Origin: Methanobrevibacter sp.
GTDB taxonomy: Archaea > Methanobacteriota > Methanobacteria > Methanobacteriales > Methanobacteriaceae
Assembly (NCBI GenBank): GCA_017646885.1
Contig: JAGCLR010000233.1
Coordinates: forward strand, 1 to 34,812
Direction: 5' to 3'
DNA length: 34,812 nt
Each line of letters begins with the position of its first letter. The first letter of the stretch is position 1. Position numbers and translations under genes: made by a program. Below the pieces are notes generated by a model. The model searched no databases and was not told the origin of the DNA. It worked only from the letters and a program-made list of their open reading frames with translations. Below, piece by piece: positions 8,068 to 16,454 of the stretch.

Positions 8068-8949
8068 ATGAGTGAAACTTATTTTGAATATCGTGGTGTA
8101 GATCAATTCCACATTTCCAAAATTACCAAAGATGATAAAACCGGGTACGAAACAGAAACACCTGTTTATTTTCAGCCGGTTTCTGAAATTGGTAAAACAA
8201 CTGATAGTGCTTCTGAAGCACATTACTACGACAACAAAGCGTTGATTATTGTATCATCTGAAAGTGCTGATACTATCCAGATCATCATGACAGTACCGAC
8301 ACTTGCACAACTTGCACAAATTACTGGTAAATCTTTTGATGAAGAAACAGGTATGTATGTTGATGGTGAACGCAACAACGAGTATTACGCTATTTCCTAT
8401 CGTACAAAGGGTACAGATGGCAAGTATCGTTATGTTTCTCGTTTGAAGGGTTCTTTTAATATCCCGGAAGAAACGAATGATACAGAAAATGATGGTACTG
8501 ATACCACTAACATTACTGTTACCTATACCGGCATTTACACGAATTACGAGTTTAACAAGGGTAAGAAAGTAAATGGTGTTTGGGTAAAGAGTTCTGCAAA
8601 GGGTGTTGTAGTTGATGAACGTTATGATAAGGTTGATTTTTCTACTTTCTTTGATGAAGTGAAAACACCCGATAATGTAACGGCCGTAACACCTACTACA
8701 ACCTTTAGTGTTACAAATACACTTACTCATGTTGTTAATAGTAATACAGATGCTGCAGTAGCAGAAAACGGTACGTATCTTGCAGCACTTACCGCTGAAA
8801 CTGGTTATGCTATTTCCAGTGTAACAGTTACTATGGGTGGTACTGATGTTACAAGCACTGTTTACAATTCAGAAAATGGTGTAATTTATATCAGTGAAGT
8901 TACTGGTGCTATTGTTATTACCGCAACGGCCACTGAAAGCGAAGGTTAA
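8068..8949 (+). CDS. Major tail (tube) protein with C-terminal Ig-like domain
   Basis: This is the tube-forming protein of the tail (293 aa). Residues 1-200 carry the Gram-positive siphovirus tail-tube pattern, with YFEYRGVDQFHISKITKD at the N-terminus, and GKYRYVSRLKGSFNIPEET in the middle. From about 205 to 293 there is a Thr/Val-rich add-on with the repeat-like SSVTVTMGGTDVTSTVYN and GAIVITATATE, an Ig-like domain common at the end of phage surface proteins and probably displayed on the tail for weak carbohydrate binding. RBS is AAAGGGGG. A 10-bp hairpin follows the stop. Confidence 0.85.
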   Translation: MSETYFEYRGVDQFHISKITKDDKTGYETETPVYFQPVSEIGKTTDSASEAHYYDNKALIIVSSESADTIQIIMTVPTLAQLAQITGKSFDEETGMYVDGERNNEYYAISYRTKGTDGKYRYVSRLKGSFNIPEETNDTENDGTDTTNITVTYTGIYTNYEFNKGKKVNGVWVKSSAKGVVVDERYDKVDFSTFFDEVKTPDNVTAVTPTTTFSVTNTLTHVVNSNTDAAVAENGTYLAALTAETGYAISSVTVTMGGTDVTSTVYNSENGVIYISEVTGAIVITATATESEG

Positions 8950-8959
8950 GTTAAACGTG

Positions 8960-8989
8960 GTGGTGTAGTGGTTTTTACTACTACACCAC
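8960..8989 (+). terminator. Hairpin after the major tail protein (attenuator-like)
   Basis: A perfect 10-bp stem is formed by GTGGTGTAGT (8960-8969) and ACTACACCAC (8980-8989) around a 10-nt loop. No T-run follows, so it is not a canonical rho-independent terminator. It more likely protects the abundant tail-tube mRNA or partly attenuates transcription before the chaperone genes. Confidence 0.5.
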
Positions 8990-9022
8990 TACAATAATAA
9001 TTGAAGGGAAGGTTATTATATT

Positions 9023-9349
9023 ATGGAATTAAGATTGAAAATTTACAAAGCTGAAAATCACAATGAGGTTGAAAAAGTTTATAGTGTTGATAGTTTAACT
9101 ATCATGTTCGGTACTGTAGAAGATATTATTAATGTTATTGATATTGATAAAATCAATGATAATACTGCAGTGGCCGGTATGATCCTTAAAGGATGGAAAC
9201 AGTTAAAGCCGTTTTTACTTGATATTTTCCCGGGTTTAACTGAAGAAGAAATTAAGCGTGTTAAGATTACGGAAATGATACCGCTTTTCAATGATATTTT
9301 TAAATCTATTGGAAATGATCTTAATATTTTGGTAAGCGGAAAAAACTAA
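9023..9349 (+). CDS. Tail assembly chaperone, short form (gpG analogue)
   Basis: This 108-aa helical protein lies between the tube protein and the tape measure, the position of lambda gpG. It should help the tape measure and tube proteins assemble and is not expected in the virion. Its last codons GGA AAA AAC form the slippery site A AAA AAC directly before the TAA stop. Ribosomes that slip back one base make the longer form ending at 9579. RBS is GGGAAGG. Confidence 0.85.
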   Translation: MELRLKIYKAENHNEVEKVYSVDSLTIMFGTVEDIINVIDIDKINDNTAVAGMILKGWKQLKPFLLDIFPGLTEEEIKRVKITEMIPLFNDIFKSIGNDLNILVSGKN

Positions 9350-9579
9350 ATGAGGGTGTAGATACTTCTACACCCATTTACGATATATTATTTGATATGT
9401 GTGTTGATGCGTGCGATAGATTTAAAGGATTAACACCATTAAATTTAAGAAGTGCACGTTCTCGGGAAGTTTTCTTGATGTTCCGAAGGTTAACGGATCA
9501 TGCAGAACGAGAAAACAAAAAGAATAAGAAGCAAAAGAACAAAGTGATTAGAAGGCCGGCCGGCGATAATTGGTTTTAA
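9023..9579 (+). CDS. Tail assembly chaperone, frameshifted long form (gpGT analogue)
   Basis: This is the -1 frameshift product join(9023..9346, 9346..9579), 185 aa. The first 108 residues equal the short form. The added 77 residues begin L-N-E-G-V-D and include CVDACDRFKGLTPLNLRSA and a basic stretch ENKKNKKQKNK. In lambda-like tails the T extension recruits tube protein to the gpG-coated tape measure. The reading frame at 9397-9579 has its own ATG but no good RBS, so it is expected only as this fusion. The tape measure begins 3 nt after its stop. Confidence 0.85.
9340..9375 (+). promoter_or_regulatory. -1 programmed ribosomal frameshift signal
   Basis: The slippery heptamer A AAA AAC (9340-9346) is in the correct frame and followed by a TAA in frame 0. 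After a 7-nt spacer comes a 9-bp perfect stem, GGGTGTAGA (9354-9362) and TCTACACCC (9367-9375), with a 4-nt loop. AAAT (9348-9351) and ATTT (9376-9379) can extend it. After the slip, decoding continues CTA AAT GAG in the frame of the downstream reading frame without a stop. This is the canonical layout of G/GT frameshift sites. Confidence 0.9.
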
Positions 9580-9582
9580 GTT

Positions 9583-12500
9583 ATGGCAAATAGAAACAAT
9601 GACGCAACTACAAAACTAGGTATTGATGTTGCTTCTTTTAAAAAAGGTTTGACAGAAGCATCTAACCAGATTAAACAAGCAAATGCTGAATTTAAAAAAG
9701 CATCTGCTGGTATGGATAATTGGTCCAAAAGTACTGAAGGTGTTCAAGCAAAGATCAAGCAACTGCAAAGTGTGCTTGATGCTGAAAACAAAAAACTTGA
9801 TACACTTAAAGCTCAATTAGATGCAGTTAAAAAATCTGAAGGTGAAAATAGTGATGCTGCAAAGCAATTAGAAATTGCAATTACAAATCAAGAAGCATCT
9901 ATTAAGAAAACCGAAAAATCATTAAAAGATTATAACACTAAACTTAATGATATTAAGAAAAGCGAAGAAGCAACTACAACGGCCACTTCTAAACTTAATA
10001 CTACTATTGATGCGCAAGAAAAAGAACTTTCTGATTTGAAAGAAAAGTATGCTAATGTTGTACTTGAACAAGGCAAAAATAGCAAAGAAGCAAAAGAATT
10101 ATCTAAACAAATTGGTGTTCTTTCTGGTGATCTTCAGACAAACAAACAGAAACTAAACGATGCGAAAACCGCTGCAGATAGCTTTGACAAAGGCATGGAT
10201 GAAGCCGGGAAATCTGCAAAAGATGCCGGTAAAGATGCAAAAGAAGCTGCTAGTGGTGGTTTTACTGTATTAAAAGGTGCTTTAGCTGATTTATTATCAA
10301 AAGGTATTCAAACTGTAGTGCAAGGCTTTAAAGATTTAGCTAAAGCTTCTGCAGATGCGTTTGAAGCGTTTGATGAAGGCCGTGATAAGGTAATTAAAGC
10401 AACTGGTGCAACTGGTAAATCTGCAGAAGATTTGACTAAATCGTATAAAAATGTTGCAAAAACTATTGTTGGTGATTTTTCCACAATTGGTGGTGCTTTG
10501 GGTGAAGTTTCTACACGGTTTGATGTAACTGGTGATGATCTGGAAAACATGACAAAAGATTTTCTAAAGTTTGCAGACATTACCGGCACTGATGCAACAA
10601 ACGCAGTACGATTAGTTTCTCGTGCTATGAATAATGCCGGTATTGATACTAAAGATTATAATAAAGTGCTTGATGCACTTGCTAAAGCGTCACAAAAATC
10701 TGGTGTATCTATCGATAAACTAGCTGAAAACCTTACAAAGTATGGTGTTCCTATGCGTGAACTAGGTTTCGATACGAATGAAACAATTGCAGTTTTCGCA
10801 CAATGGGAAAAGGCCGGTGTTAATACAGAAACCGCTTTTGCAGGTATGCAAAAAGCAGTTGCTAATTGGCAAAAAGAAGGTAAAGATGCTAAAACTGAAT
10901 TTATTGATGTTTTAGACAAAATTTCACACACTGAAGATAGTACTAAAGCTGCACAAATTGCAGTAGAAGCTTTTGGTAAGAAAGCAGGCCCGGAACTTGC
11001 AGAACTTATCAGAAGTGGTAAATTTGAATTTTCTGATTTTATTAATGTAATTGAAAATTCAGAAGGTACTGTTAATGATACTTTTGAAGGTACACAAGAT
11101 GCATCTGATAAATTAAAGTTAGCACTGCAGAATTTAAAAATTACAGTTGGTGACATGGTAGATAAATTTCTACAAAAACATGGACCTGCAATTGAAAGTT
11201 TTATTAATGATAAAGTGTTACCAACTGTTGAAAGTGCGCTTGAATGGATCGGTAACAATGGTGCTAATTTAGTAAATTCTTTAGTTGAAAAAGTTAAAGA
11301 TGCTAAAAGTGCGTTTTCTCGGTTTTGGGAAATCACACAAGCGGTATTTAGCTTTTTGAAGGGTGCAGCAACTACTGCAGTTAACAAGATTAGAAAAGCA
11401 TTTGAAAAAATACAACCTATTGCAGAAGGTGTATTTAAGTGGTTAGTAGATCACAAAACCGAGTTACTAGCGGTTTTGGGTGGTATTGGTGCTGCATTTG
11501 TCGCATGGAACATTGTTTCTTTAGTTTCCGGGTTAATGTCATTTGTAGCAGCACTAAAAGCTATGGGTGCTGCTGCAGTTGTCGCAACTGCGAAACAGTG
11601 GTTACTTAATGCAGCAATGATGGCAAATCCTATAGGTTTAGTTGTTGCAGCTATTGCCGGACTAGTAGCAGCATTTGTTATTCTTTGGAATAAAAGCGAA
11701 AAATTCAGAAATTTCTGGAAGAATTTGATGAAAAATATCACTGAATGGGGTGCTAAAGCATGGGATAAAATCGGTGAATTTTTCTATAAAGCCGGTGAAA
11801 ATATCAAAAAACCATTTGTCAAAATTGGTAAATGGTTTGGTGATAGATGGAATGATATTACTACTGTTTTTGCTAAAGTTGGTGTATTTTTCAAGCAAAA
11901 ATTTGATGAAGCATACACTAATGTTACAACTGCGTTTAAATTAATCGGTTCGTGGTTCTCGGATAGATGGAATGATGTTAAAAATGCGTTTTCTGCAGTT
12001 GGTACATGGTTCAAAGAACGATTTGAAGAAGCATATACAAATGTTAAAACTGCATTTGAATTAATTGGTTCGTGGTTCTCGGATCGGTACACGGATATTA
12101 AAAACGCATTTAAAGAAATCGGTAATTGGTTCAAAGAAAAATTTGAAGAAGCCTATAAAAATATCAAAGATATATTTACTGGTATCGGTACATGGTTTAG
12201 TGATAGATATACCGATATTCAGAACGCATTAATTGGTGTTTCCGGGTGGTTCAAAGAACAATTTGAAACTGGATATTCTAATATTACTGGTGCGTTTGGC
12301 AATATCGGATCGTGGTTTGGTGATAGATATTCTGATATTAAAAATGCATTTAGTGGTATTGGTGGTTGGTTCAAGAAAACATTTGGTGATGCATGGGATA
12401 ATGTAAAAAAGATATTCAAAGTATCTACTGTTAAAACATGGTTTAGTGATGTTTGGGTAGGTATCAAAAGTGTATTTACTGGTGTTGGTGGATGGTTTGA

Positions 12501-12951
12501 AAAAATCTTTAATGGTGTAAAAAGTTTAATTGTTGCACCACTTAATGCAATTATCGATGGTTTGAATTATGTAATTGATGGCCTTAATTCGTTAAGTATT
12601 GATATTCCTTCGTGGGTGCCGTGGGTAGGTGGTGAAACATGGGGTATTGATATATCTAGATTAAACCACATTGCACTTGCTAAAGGTGGTGTACTTAAAA
12701 AAGGTCAAGTTGGTTTACTTGAAGGTAATGGTGCAGAAGCAGTTGTACCATTAGATCAAAATAAAAAGTGGATAAATGCAACTGCAAAAGACATGAAGAA
12801 CGCATTACAAGCTAATGGTGTTATTAATAATGGTAATACTATTACTAATTACAACTTCACGCAAAATAATACTTCACCTAAACCATTGAATAGGTTAGAA
12901 ATATATCGGCAAACAAAAAACCAGTTTAATCTGTTTTCGGGGGTAAATTAA
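9583..12951 (+). CDS. Tail tape measure protein
   Basis: This is the longest gene (1122 aa) and the ruler for tail length. The N-terminus (DATTKLGIDVASFKKGLTEA, then long Lys/Glu/Ala coiled coils to about residue 230) is typical of Bacillota tape measures. The phage tail TP901-type core with DVTGDDLENMTKDFLKFADITG follows at about 300-480. Hydrophobic segments near 640-700 (VLGGIGAAFVAWNIVSLVSG, MANPIGLVVAAIAGLVAAF) may enter the host membrane. Residues about 748-947 are five 40-residue repeats. The C-terminus has a KGGVLKKGQVGLLEGNGAEAVVPLD motif common in these proteins. No good Shine-Dalgarno is seen. Confidence 0.95.
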   Translation: MANRNNDATTKLGIDVASFKKGLTEASNQIKQANAEFKKASAGMDNWSKSTEGVQAKIKQLQSVLDAENKKLDTLKAQLDAVKKSEGENSDAAKQLEIAITNQEASIKKTEKSLKDYNTKLNDIKKSEEATTTATSKLNTTIDAQEKELSDLKEKYANVVLEQGKNSKEAKELSKQIGVLSGDLQTNKQKLNDAKTAADSFDKGMDEAGKSAKDAGKDAKEAASGGFTVLKGALADLLSKGIQTVVQGFKDLAKASADAFEAFDEGRDKVIKATGATGKSAEDLTKSYKNVAKTIVGDFSTIGGALGEVSTRFDVTGDDLENMTKDFLKFADITGTDATNAVRLVSRAMNNAGIDTKDYNKVLDALAKASQKSGVSIDKLAENLTKYGVPMRELGFDTNETIAVFAQWEKAGVNTETAFAGMQKAVANWQKEGKDAKTEFIDVLDKISHTEDSTKAAQIAVEAFGKKAGPELAELIRSGKFEFSDFINVIENSEGTVNDTFEGTQDASDKLKLALQNLKITVGDMVDKFLQKHGPAIESFINDKVLPTVESALEWIGNNGANLVNSLVEKVKDAKSAFSRFWEITQAVFSFLKGAATTAVNKIRKAFEKIQPIAEGVFKWLVDHKTELLAVLGGIGAAFVAWNIVSLVSGLMSFVAALKAMGAAAVVATAKQWLLNAAMMANPIGLVVAAIAGLVAAFVILWNKSEKFRNFWKNLMKNITEWGAKAWDKIGEFFYKAGENIKKPFVKIGKWFGDRWNDITTVFAKVGVFFKQKFDEAYTNVTTAFKLIGSWFSDRWNDVKNAFSAVGTWFKERFEEAYTNVKTAFELIGSWFSDRYTDIKNAFKEIGNWFKEKFEEAYKNIKDIFTGIGTWFSDRYTDIQNALIGVSGWFKEQFETGYSNITGAFGNIGSWFGDRYSDIKNAFSGIGGWFKKTFGDAWDNVKKIFKVSTVKTWFSDVWVGIKSVFTGVGGWFEKIFNGVKSLIVAPLNAIIDGLNYVIDGLNSLSIDIPSWVPWVGGETWGIDISRLNHIALAKGGVLKKGQVGLLEGNGAEAVVPLDQNKKWINATAKDMKNALQANGVINNGNTITNYNFTQNNTSPKPLNRLEIYRQTKNQFNLFSGVN
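11824..12423 (+). repeat. Five in-frame 120-bp repeats in the tape measure gene
   Basis: Units start at 11824, 11944, 12064, 12184 and 12304, exactly 120 bp apart. Each encodes 40 residues of the form IGxWFxDRxxDIxNAF..IGxWFKExFEEAYxNI..AF, itself two half-units of about 20. Units 2 and 3 are nearly identical at their starts. Partial units flank the block (around 11780 and 12440). Gain or loss of one unit would keep the frame and change tail length. Confidence 0.9.
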
Positions 12952-12952
12952 C

Positions 12953-13804
12953 ATGATGCAAGTGGTTGTTGAAAATAAATATGGTCAAAAACTGAATTTA
13001 ACCCACAACAATAACTATGCTTTAGTTTCTGTTACCGGGTTAACACCACCAGCTGCAACTGTTAATTATACCAGTATTGCAACAAAAGATGGTGCAGTGC
13101 TAAATTCCGCACGTGCTGAAATTCGTAATATTGTGTTAACTATTATTCCTCAAAACAGTATAGAAACTAACAGAATTGAATTGTACAAGTATTTCAAGAT
13201 TAAGCAATATATTAAAGTGTATCTTGAAAATAATACTAGAAGTGTATGGATAGATGGTGTTATTGAAACTATTGATGGTGATTTGTACCAACAAACAGAA
13301 ACTATACAAGTTAGCATAATTTGTGTTGATCCGTATTTCCGTGATGCTGAAACGAATGAATATGTGTTTAGTAATATTATTTCTCGGTTCAAGTTTCCGT
13401 TTGCAATTGAAGAAATACCCGGTGTACCTATTTCAGAAATTTCAGAAATTACTGAAATTGCGATAAATAACAAAAGTGATACTGAAGTTGGTGCTATAAT
13501 TACACTATCTGCTTTTGGTGCGTGCAGTGATCCTACTATCTACAACATGACCACTAATGAAAACTTTAGTTTAGATATTGATTTAGTAACTGGTGATGTT
13601 GTCACAATTGATACGAGAAACGGCCACAAATCAGTAACACTAAATCATGCAGGAACAATTACTAATATATTAAATTCCATGAAAGAAAACAGTGAATGGT
13701 TACAACTTCTGGAAGGTGATAATATTTTCTCATATGAATGTGTTTCTGGTGCGGATAATCTCAATATAACAGTTAGTGTTGAACCACTGTATGAAGGTAT
13801 GTAA
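12953..13804 (+). CDS. Distal tail protein (Dit-like)
   Basis: This 283-aa protein directly follows the tape measure, the position of SPP1 gp19.1/Dit, the hub at the tail tip. Supporting pattern: an N-terminal strand region with YALVSVTGLTPPAATVNYT, a segment with NSIETNRIELYKYFKIKQYIKVYLEN typical of siphovirus tail component proteins, and a beta-rich galectin-like second half. It overlaps nothing; the next gene starts 2 nt after its stop. The RBS GGGGG lies at the end of the tape measure gene. Confidence 0.78.
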   Translation: MMQVVVENKYGQKLNLTHNNNYALVSVTGLTPPAATVNYTSIATKDGAVLNSARAEIRNIVLTIIPQNSIETNRIELYKYFKIKQYIKVYLENNTRSVWIDGVIETIDGDLYQQTETIQVSIICVDPYFRDAETNEYVFSNIISRFKFPFAIEEIPGVPISEISEITEIAINNKSDTEVGAIITLSAFGACSDPTIYNMTTNENFSLDIDLVTGDVVTIDTRNGHKSVTLNHAGTITNILNSMKENSEWLQLLEGDNIFSYECVSGADNLNITVSVEPLYEGM

Positions 13805-13806
13805 AT

Positions 13807-14850
13807 ATGATTTATTATTTACTGAATAAAGATTTAGAATATATTAGTGTTATTGAAAACTATCGGTCATTTATATGGACGAGTAGGTATAATACTTTTG
13901 GTGATTTTGAATTGTATTTACCAGCTTCAAAAGAAAATATTGCATTGTACAAACGTGGTTATTATATTATACGTGAAACGGATCGTAAGCACGCTATGAT
14001 TATTTACAACATTGAAATTCAAACTGATATTGAAAATGGTGATTTTCTTATTATTACCGGCCGGTGCTTAAAATCAATTTTATATCAAAGAATTATATGG
14101 TCACAAACAGTTGTGAATGGTAATGTTGAAACTAAAATACGTGAACTTGTTACAGATAATTGTATCTCACCTAGTATAGAAGCACGCACAATTTCAAGAT
14201 TAACACTAGGTTCTGTAATTGGTATTACTGATACAATTAAAACACAATACACTGGTGATAATCTCGGTGAAACTATTACCGGGTTATGTGAAACATTTGG
14301 TTTAGGTTTTGATGTTGAACTAGATTTACAAAACCATCAATTCAAGTTTGTTATGCTGAAAGGTGAAGATAGGACATATAATCAAAATGTAAACCCGGTT
14401 GTGGTATTCAGTAATGATTTTGACAATTTACTTACTACAGATTATATTATGAATAGTGAAGAATATAAAAATGTAGCACTAGTTGCCGGTGAAGGTGAAG
14501 GTACTTCACGAAAAGTTGCTTCTGTAGGTAGTGCAACTGATTTAGATAGATTTGAAATTTATATTGATGCACGTGATATTTCATCAAATGAAGGTGAAAT
14601 ACCATATGCAGATTATGTTGAATTACTTGCAGATAAAGGTGTAGAAGAACTTGCAGAATGTCAAATTGTAAAATCTATTAGTGGTGAAGTTTTACCAGAT
14701 TATACTTATAAACTGAATATTGATTATTTTCTCGGTGATCTGGTTGAAATTCGTAATGATTATGGTGTTAAAATGGTTAGTAGAATTACTGAAATAATTG
14801 AATGTAATGATGAAAATGGTTATAGTTGCATACCAACATTTGCTAGTTAA
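13807..14850 (+). CDS. Tail-associated protein, ReqiPepy6 Gp37-like
   Basis: This 347-aa protein is next to Dit and has the hallmark N-terminus YLLNKDLEYISVIENYRSFIWTSRYNTFGDFELYLP, followed by GYYIIRETDRKHAMIIYNIEI and a GRCLKSILYQRIIW motif. These match the siphovirus Gp37-like/Tal tail family, a baseplate hub component. The middle includes a YTGDNLGETITGLCETFGLGFDVE segment. No peptidase domain is visible, so it is a short structural Tal. The start ATG follows the preceding stop closely. Confidence 0.78.
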   Translation: MIYYLLNKDLEYISVIENYRSFIWTSRYNTFGDFELYLPASKENIALYKRGYYIIRETDRKHAMIIYNIEIQTDIENGDFLIITGRCLKSILYQRIIWSQTVVNGNVETKIRELVTDNCISPSIEARTISRLTLGSVIGITDTIKTQYTGDNLGETITGLCETFGLGFDVELDLQNHQFKFVMLKGEDRTYNQNVNPVVVFSNDFDNLLTTDYIMNSEEYKNVALVAGEGEGTSRKVASVGSATDLDRFEIYIDARDISSNEGEIPYADYVELLADKGVEELAECQIVKSISGEVLPDYTYKLNIDYFLGDLVEIRNDYGVKMVSRITEIIECNDENGYSCIPTFAS

Positions 14851-14864
14851 AAGGGGGTTTAGTT

Positions 14865-16439
14865 GTGGCAATAGAATATGGTTTTTTTAATTCAGTTGGT
14901 GATGATCGTTTATACAATTCTGAAACTTTCAATACTTATTTTGAAGGTTTAATTAGTAGAAATGGTGTATTTGAAAATGTTACTAATAGGTTAGGTGTTA
15001 CTGCAGATGGTACTGGTTTAACTATTATAGTAAACATTGGTAAAGCACTTGTTAATTCTCATTGGATAAAGCTTACTGCACCCGAAACTTTAACAGTTGC
15101 TACACCACATAATTTATTTGCTAGATGGGATCGTGTAGTTTTAAGATGGAATAGTAGTACACGTGATATTAGTTTGCATATTATGGAAGGTACACCAGCT
15201 TCACAACCACAACGTGATCCACCTGCACGCAGCGCAAGTATATATGAAATTGTGTTAGCATATGTATATGTACCGGCAAATGCAACCAGAATAACAAATG
15301 CAAATATATATGATATGAGAAACAATACTGCAGTGTGTGGTTTTGTTACCGGGTTGATTAATCAAGTAGACACAACTACTTTATTTAATCAATATGAAAA
15401 TCGTATGCAAGCTATGGAAGCTAGATTTTTGGAATGGATGAATGACCAACAAAACCAGTTTGACGCATGGTATTATAATCTCACGCAAGAATTAACAGTT
15501 GGTGCTAGTATTGCAAGTTTCCGTAAAACTGTTATTGGTGGTTCTGGTGTAAGTGGTACAATTCAACTTAATATGGTTGGTTATACCTATGAAAGCAATG
15601 ATGTTATTATCTGCAATTTGAATGGTTTGATACTTCAGAAAGACATTGATTATACATTAGTAACTAATGTGAACCCGGTTGAAATTAGATTAACTTCTCA
15701 ACAAATGAGTGAAGGAAACAGATTTGATGTACTGGTTCTTAAATCCAACATGACACAAAGCGCAAGCGGTTTTGTTACCAGTGCTAGAGGAAACAAACTA
15801 ATACACATTGAAGATGCATTAGCCGGTGCAGCTAAAGGTTTTTTAGTTGGTACAACTGGTGTATCTAATACTATTGTTACCACTAACAGAAACTTGTTTA
15901 GAATTGATTTGTTTGCTAATGCTTCATCAGATGGTGTTGTGCTTACTAAAAATGCAGATGGTAGTATTACAATTTCTGGTACGGCCACAAGCGCAACTAC
16001 AAATTTCAGTAGAAGCATTGATAAAAATGCATTTATCCCGGGTTATACTTATACTATTAACAGTGGTAAAAGTAGTGGTAATGTTATTGTACAGATTAAA
16101 CTTGATTATACTGATGAAACCAGTGATACATTTAATAGTACAAATGAACCGCTTACTTTCTCGGTAACTAAAGAAGTTGCATCTGCAACTGGAATTATTA
16201 TTACTGGTGCAACTGGATCAATTGATGAAACAGTTAAACCACAACTTGAAGTGGGCGATACTGCAAACGAATTTGAAATGAATAGTTATGTGACGTTCGC
16301 ATATGATGGTGTTACTAAACCTATTTTGACCGAGAACATCAATAATATCTATTCTACAGATGATGGTGTTAGTGATCTTCAGATAATTTATATTGTTGAT
16401 GCCGGTTATATCGAAAATGGTGATAATATTGAATTTTAA
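14865..16439 (+). CDS. Baseplate/tail fibre protein, probable receptor-binding adaptor
   Basis: This 524-aa protein has a GTG start supported by AAGGGGG 8 nt upstream. The N-terminal 180 residues (AIEYGFFNSVGDDRLYNSETFNTYFEGLISRNGVF, then RWDRVVLRW and IVLAYVYVPANATRI) form a module common at the start of baseplate proteins in Bacillota phages. A helical linker (about 185-215) is followed by a beta domain and a C-terminal region (about 340-470) with SITISGTATSATTNFS, like a carbohydrate-binding jelly roll. It probably carries or forms the tail fibre. The exact receptor is unknown. Confidence 0.7.
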   Translation: MAIEYGFFNSVGDDRLYNSETFNTYFEGLISRNGVFENVTNRLGVTADGTGLTIIVNIGKALVNSHWIKLTAPETLTVATPHNLFARWDRVVLRWNSSTRDISLHIMEGTPASQPQRDPPARSASIYEIVLAYVYVPANATRITNANIYDMRNNTAVCGFVTGLINQVDTTTLFNQYENRMQAMEARFLEWMNDQQNQFDAWYYNLTQELTVGASIASFRKTVIGGSGVSGTIQLNMVGYTYESNDVIICNLNGLILQKDIDYTLVTNVNPVEIRLTSQQMSEGNRFDVLVLKSNMTQSASGFVTSARGNKLIHIEDALAGAAKGFLVGTTGVSNTIVTTNRNLFRIDLFANASSDGVVLTKNADGSITISGTATSATTNFSRSIDKNAFIPGYTYTINSGKSSGNVIVQIKLDYTDETSDTFNSTNEPLTFSVTKEVASATGIIITGATGSIDETVKPQLEVGDTANEFEMNSYVTFAYDGVTKPILTENINNIYSTDDGVSDLQIIYIVDAGYIENGDNIEF

Positions 16440-16454
16440 TAAGGGGGTGTAATA

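Noticed and set aside
9397..9579. Independent 60-aa gene after the tail chaperone
   Set aside because: No usable RBS. The frame is reached exactly by the -1 slip from the upstream gene, so it is the extension of the long chaperone form.
10656..11387. A 243-codon minus-strand frame inside the tape measure gene
   Set aside because: An antisense shadow of coiled-coil codons. No start signal and no neighbouring minus-strand genes.
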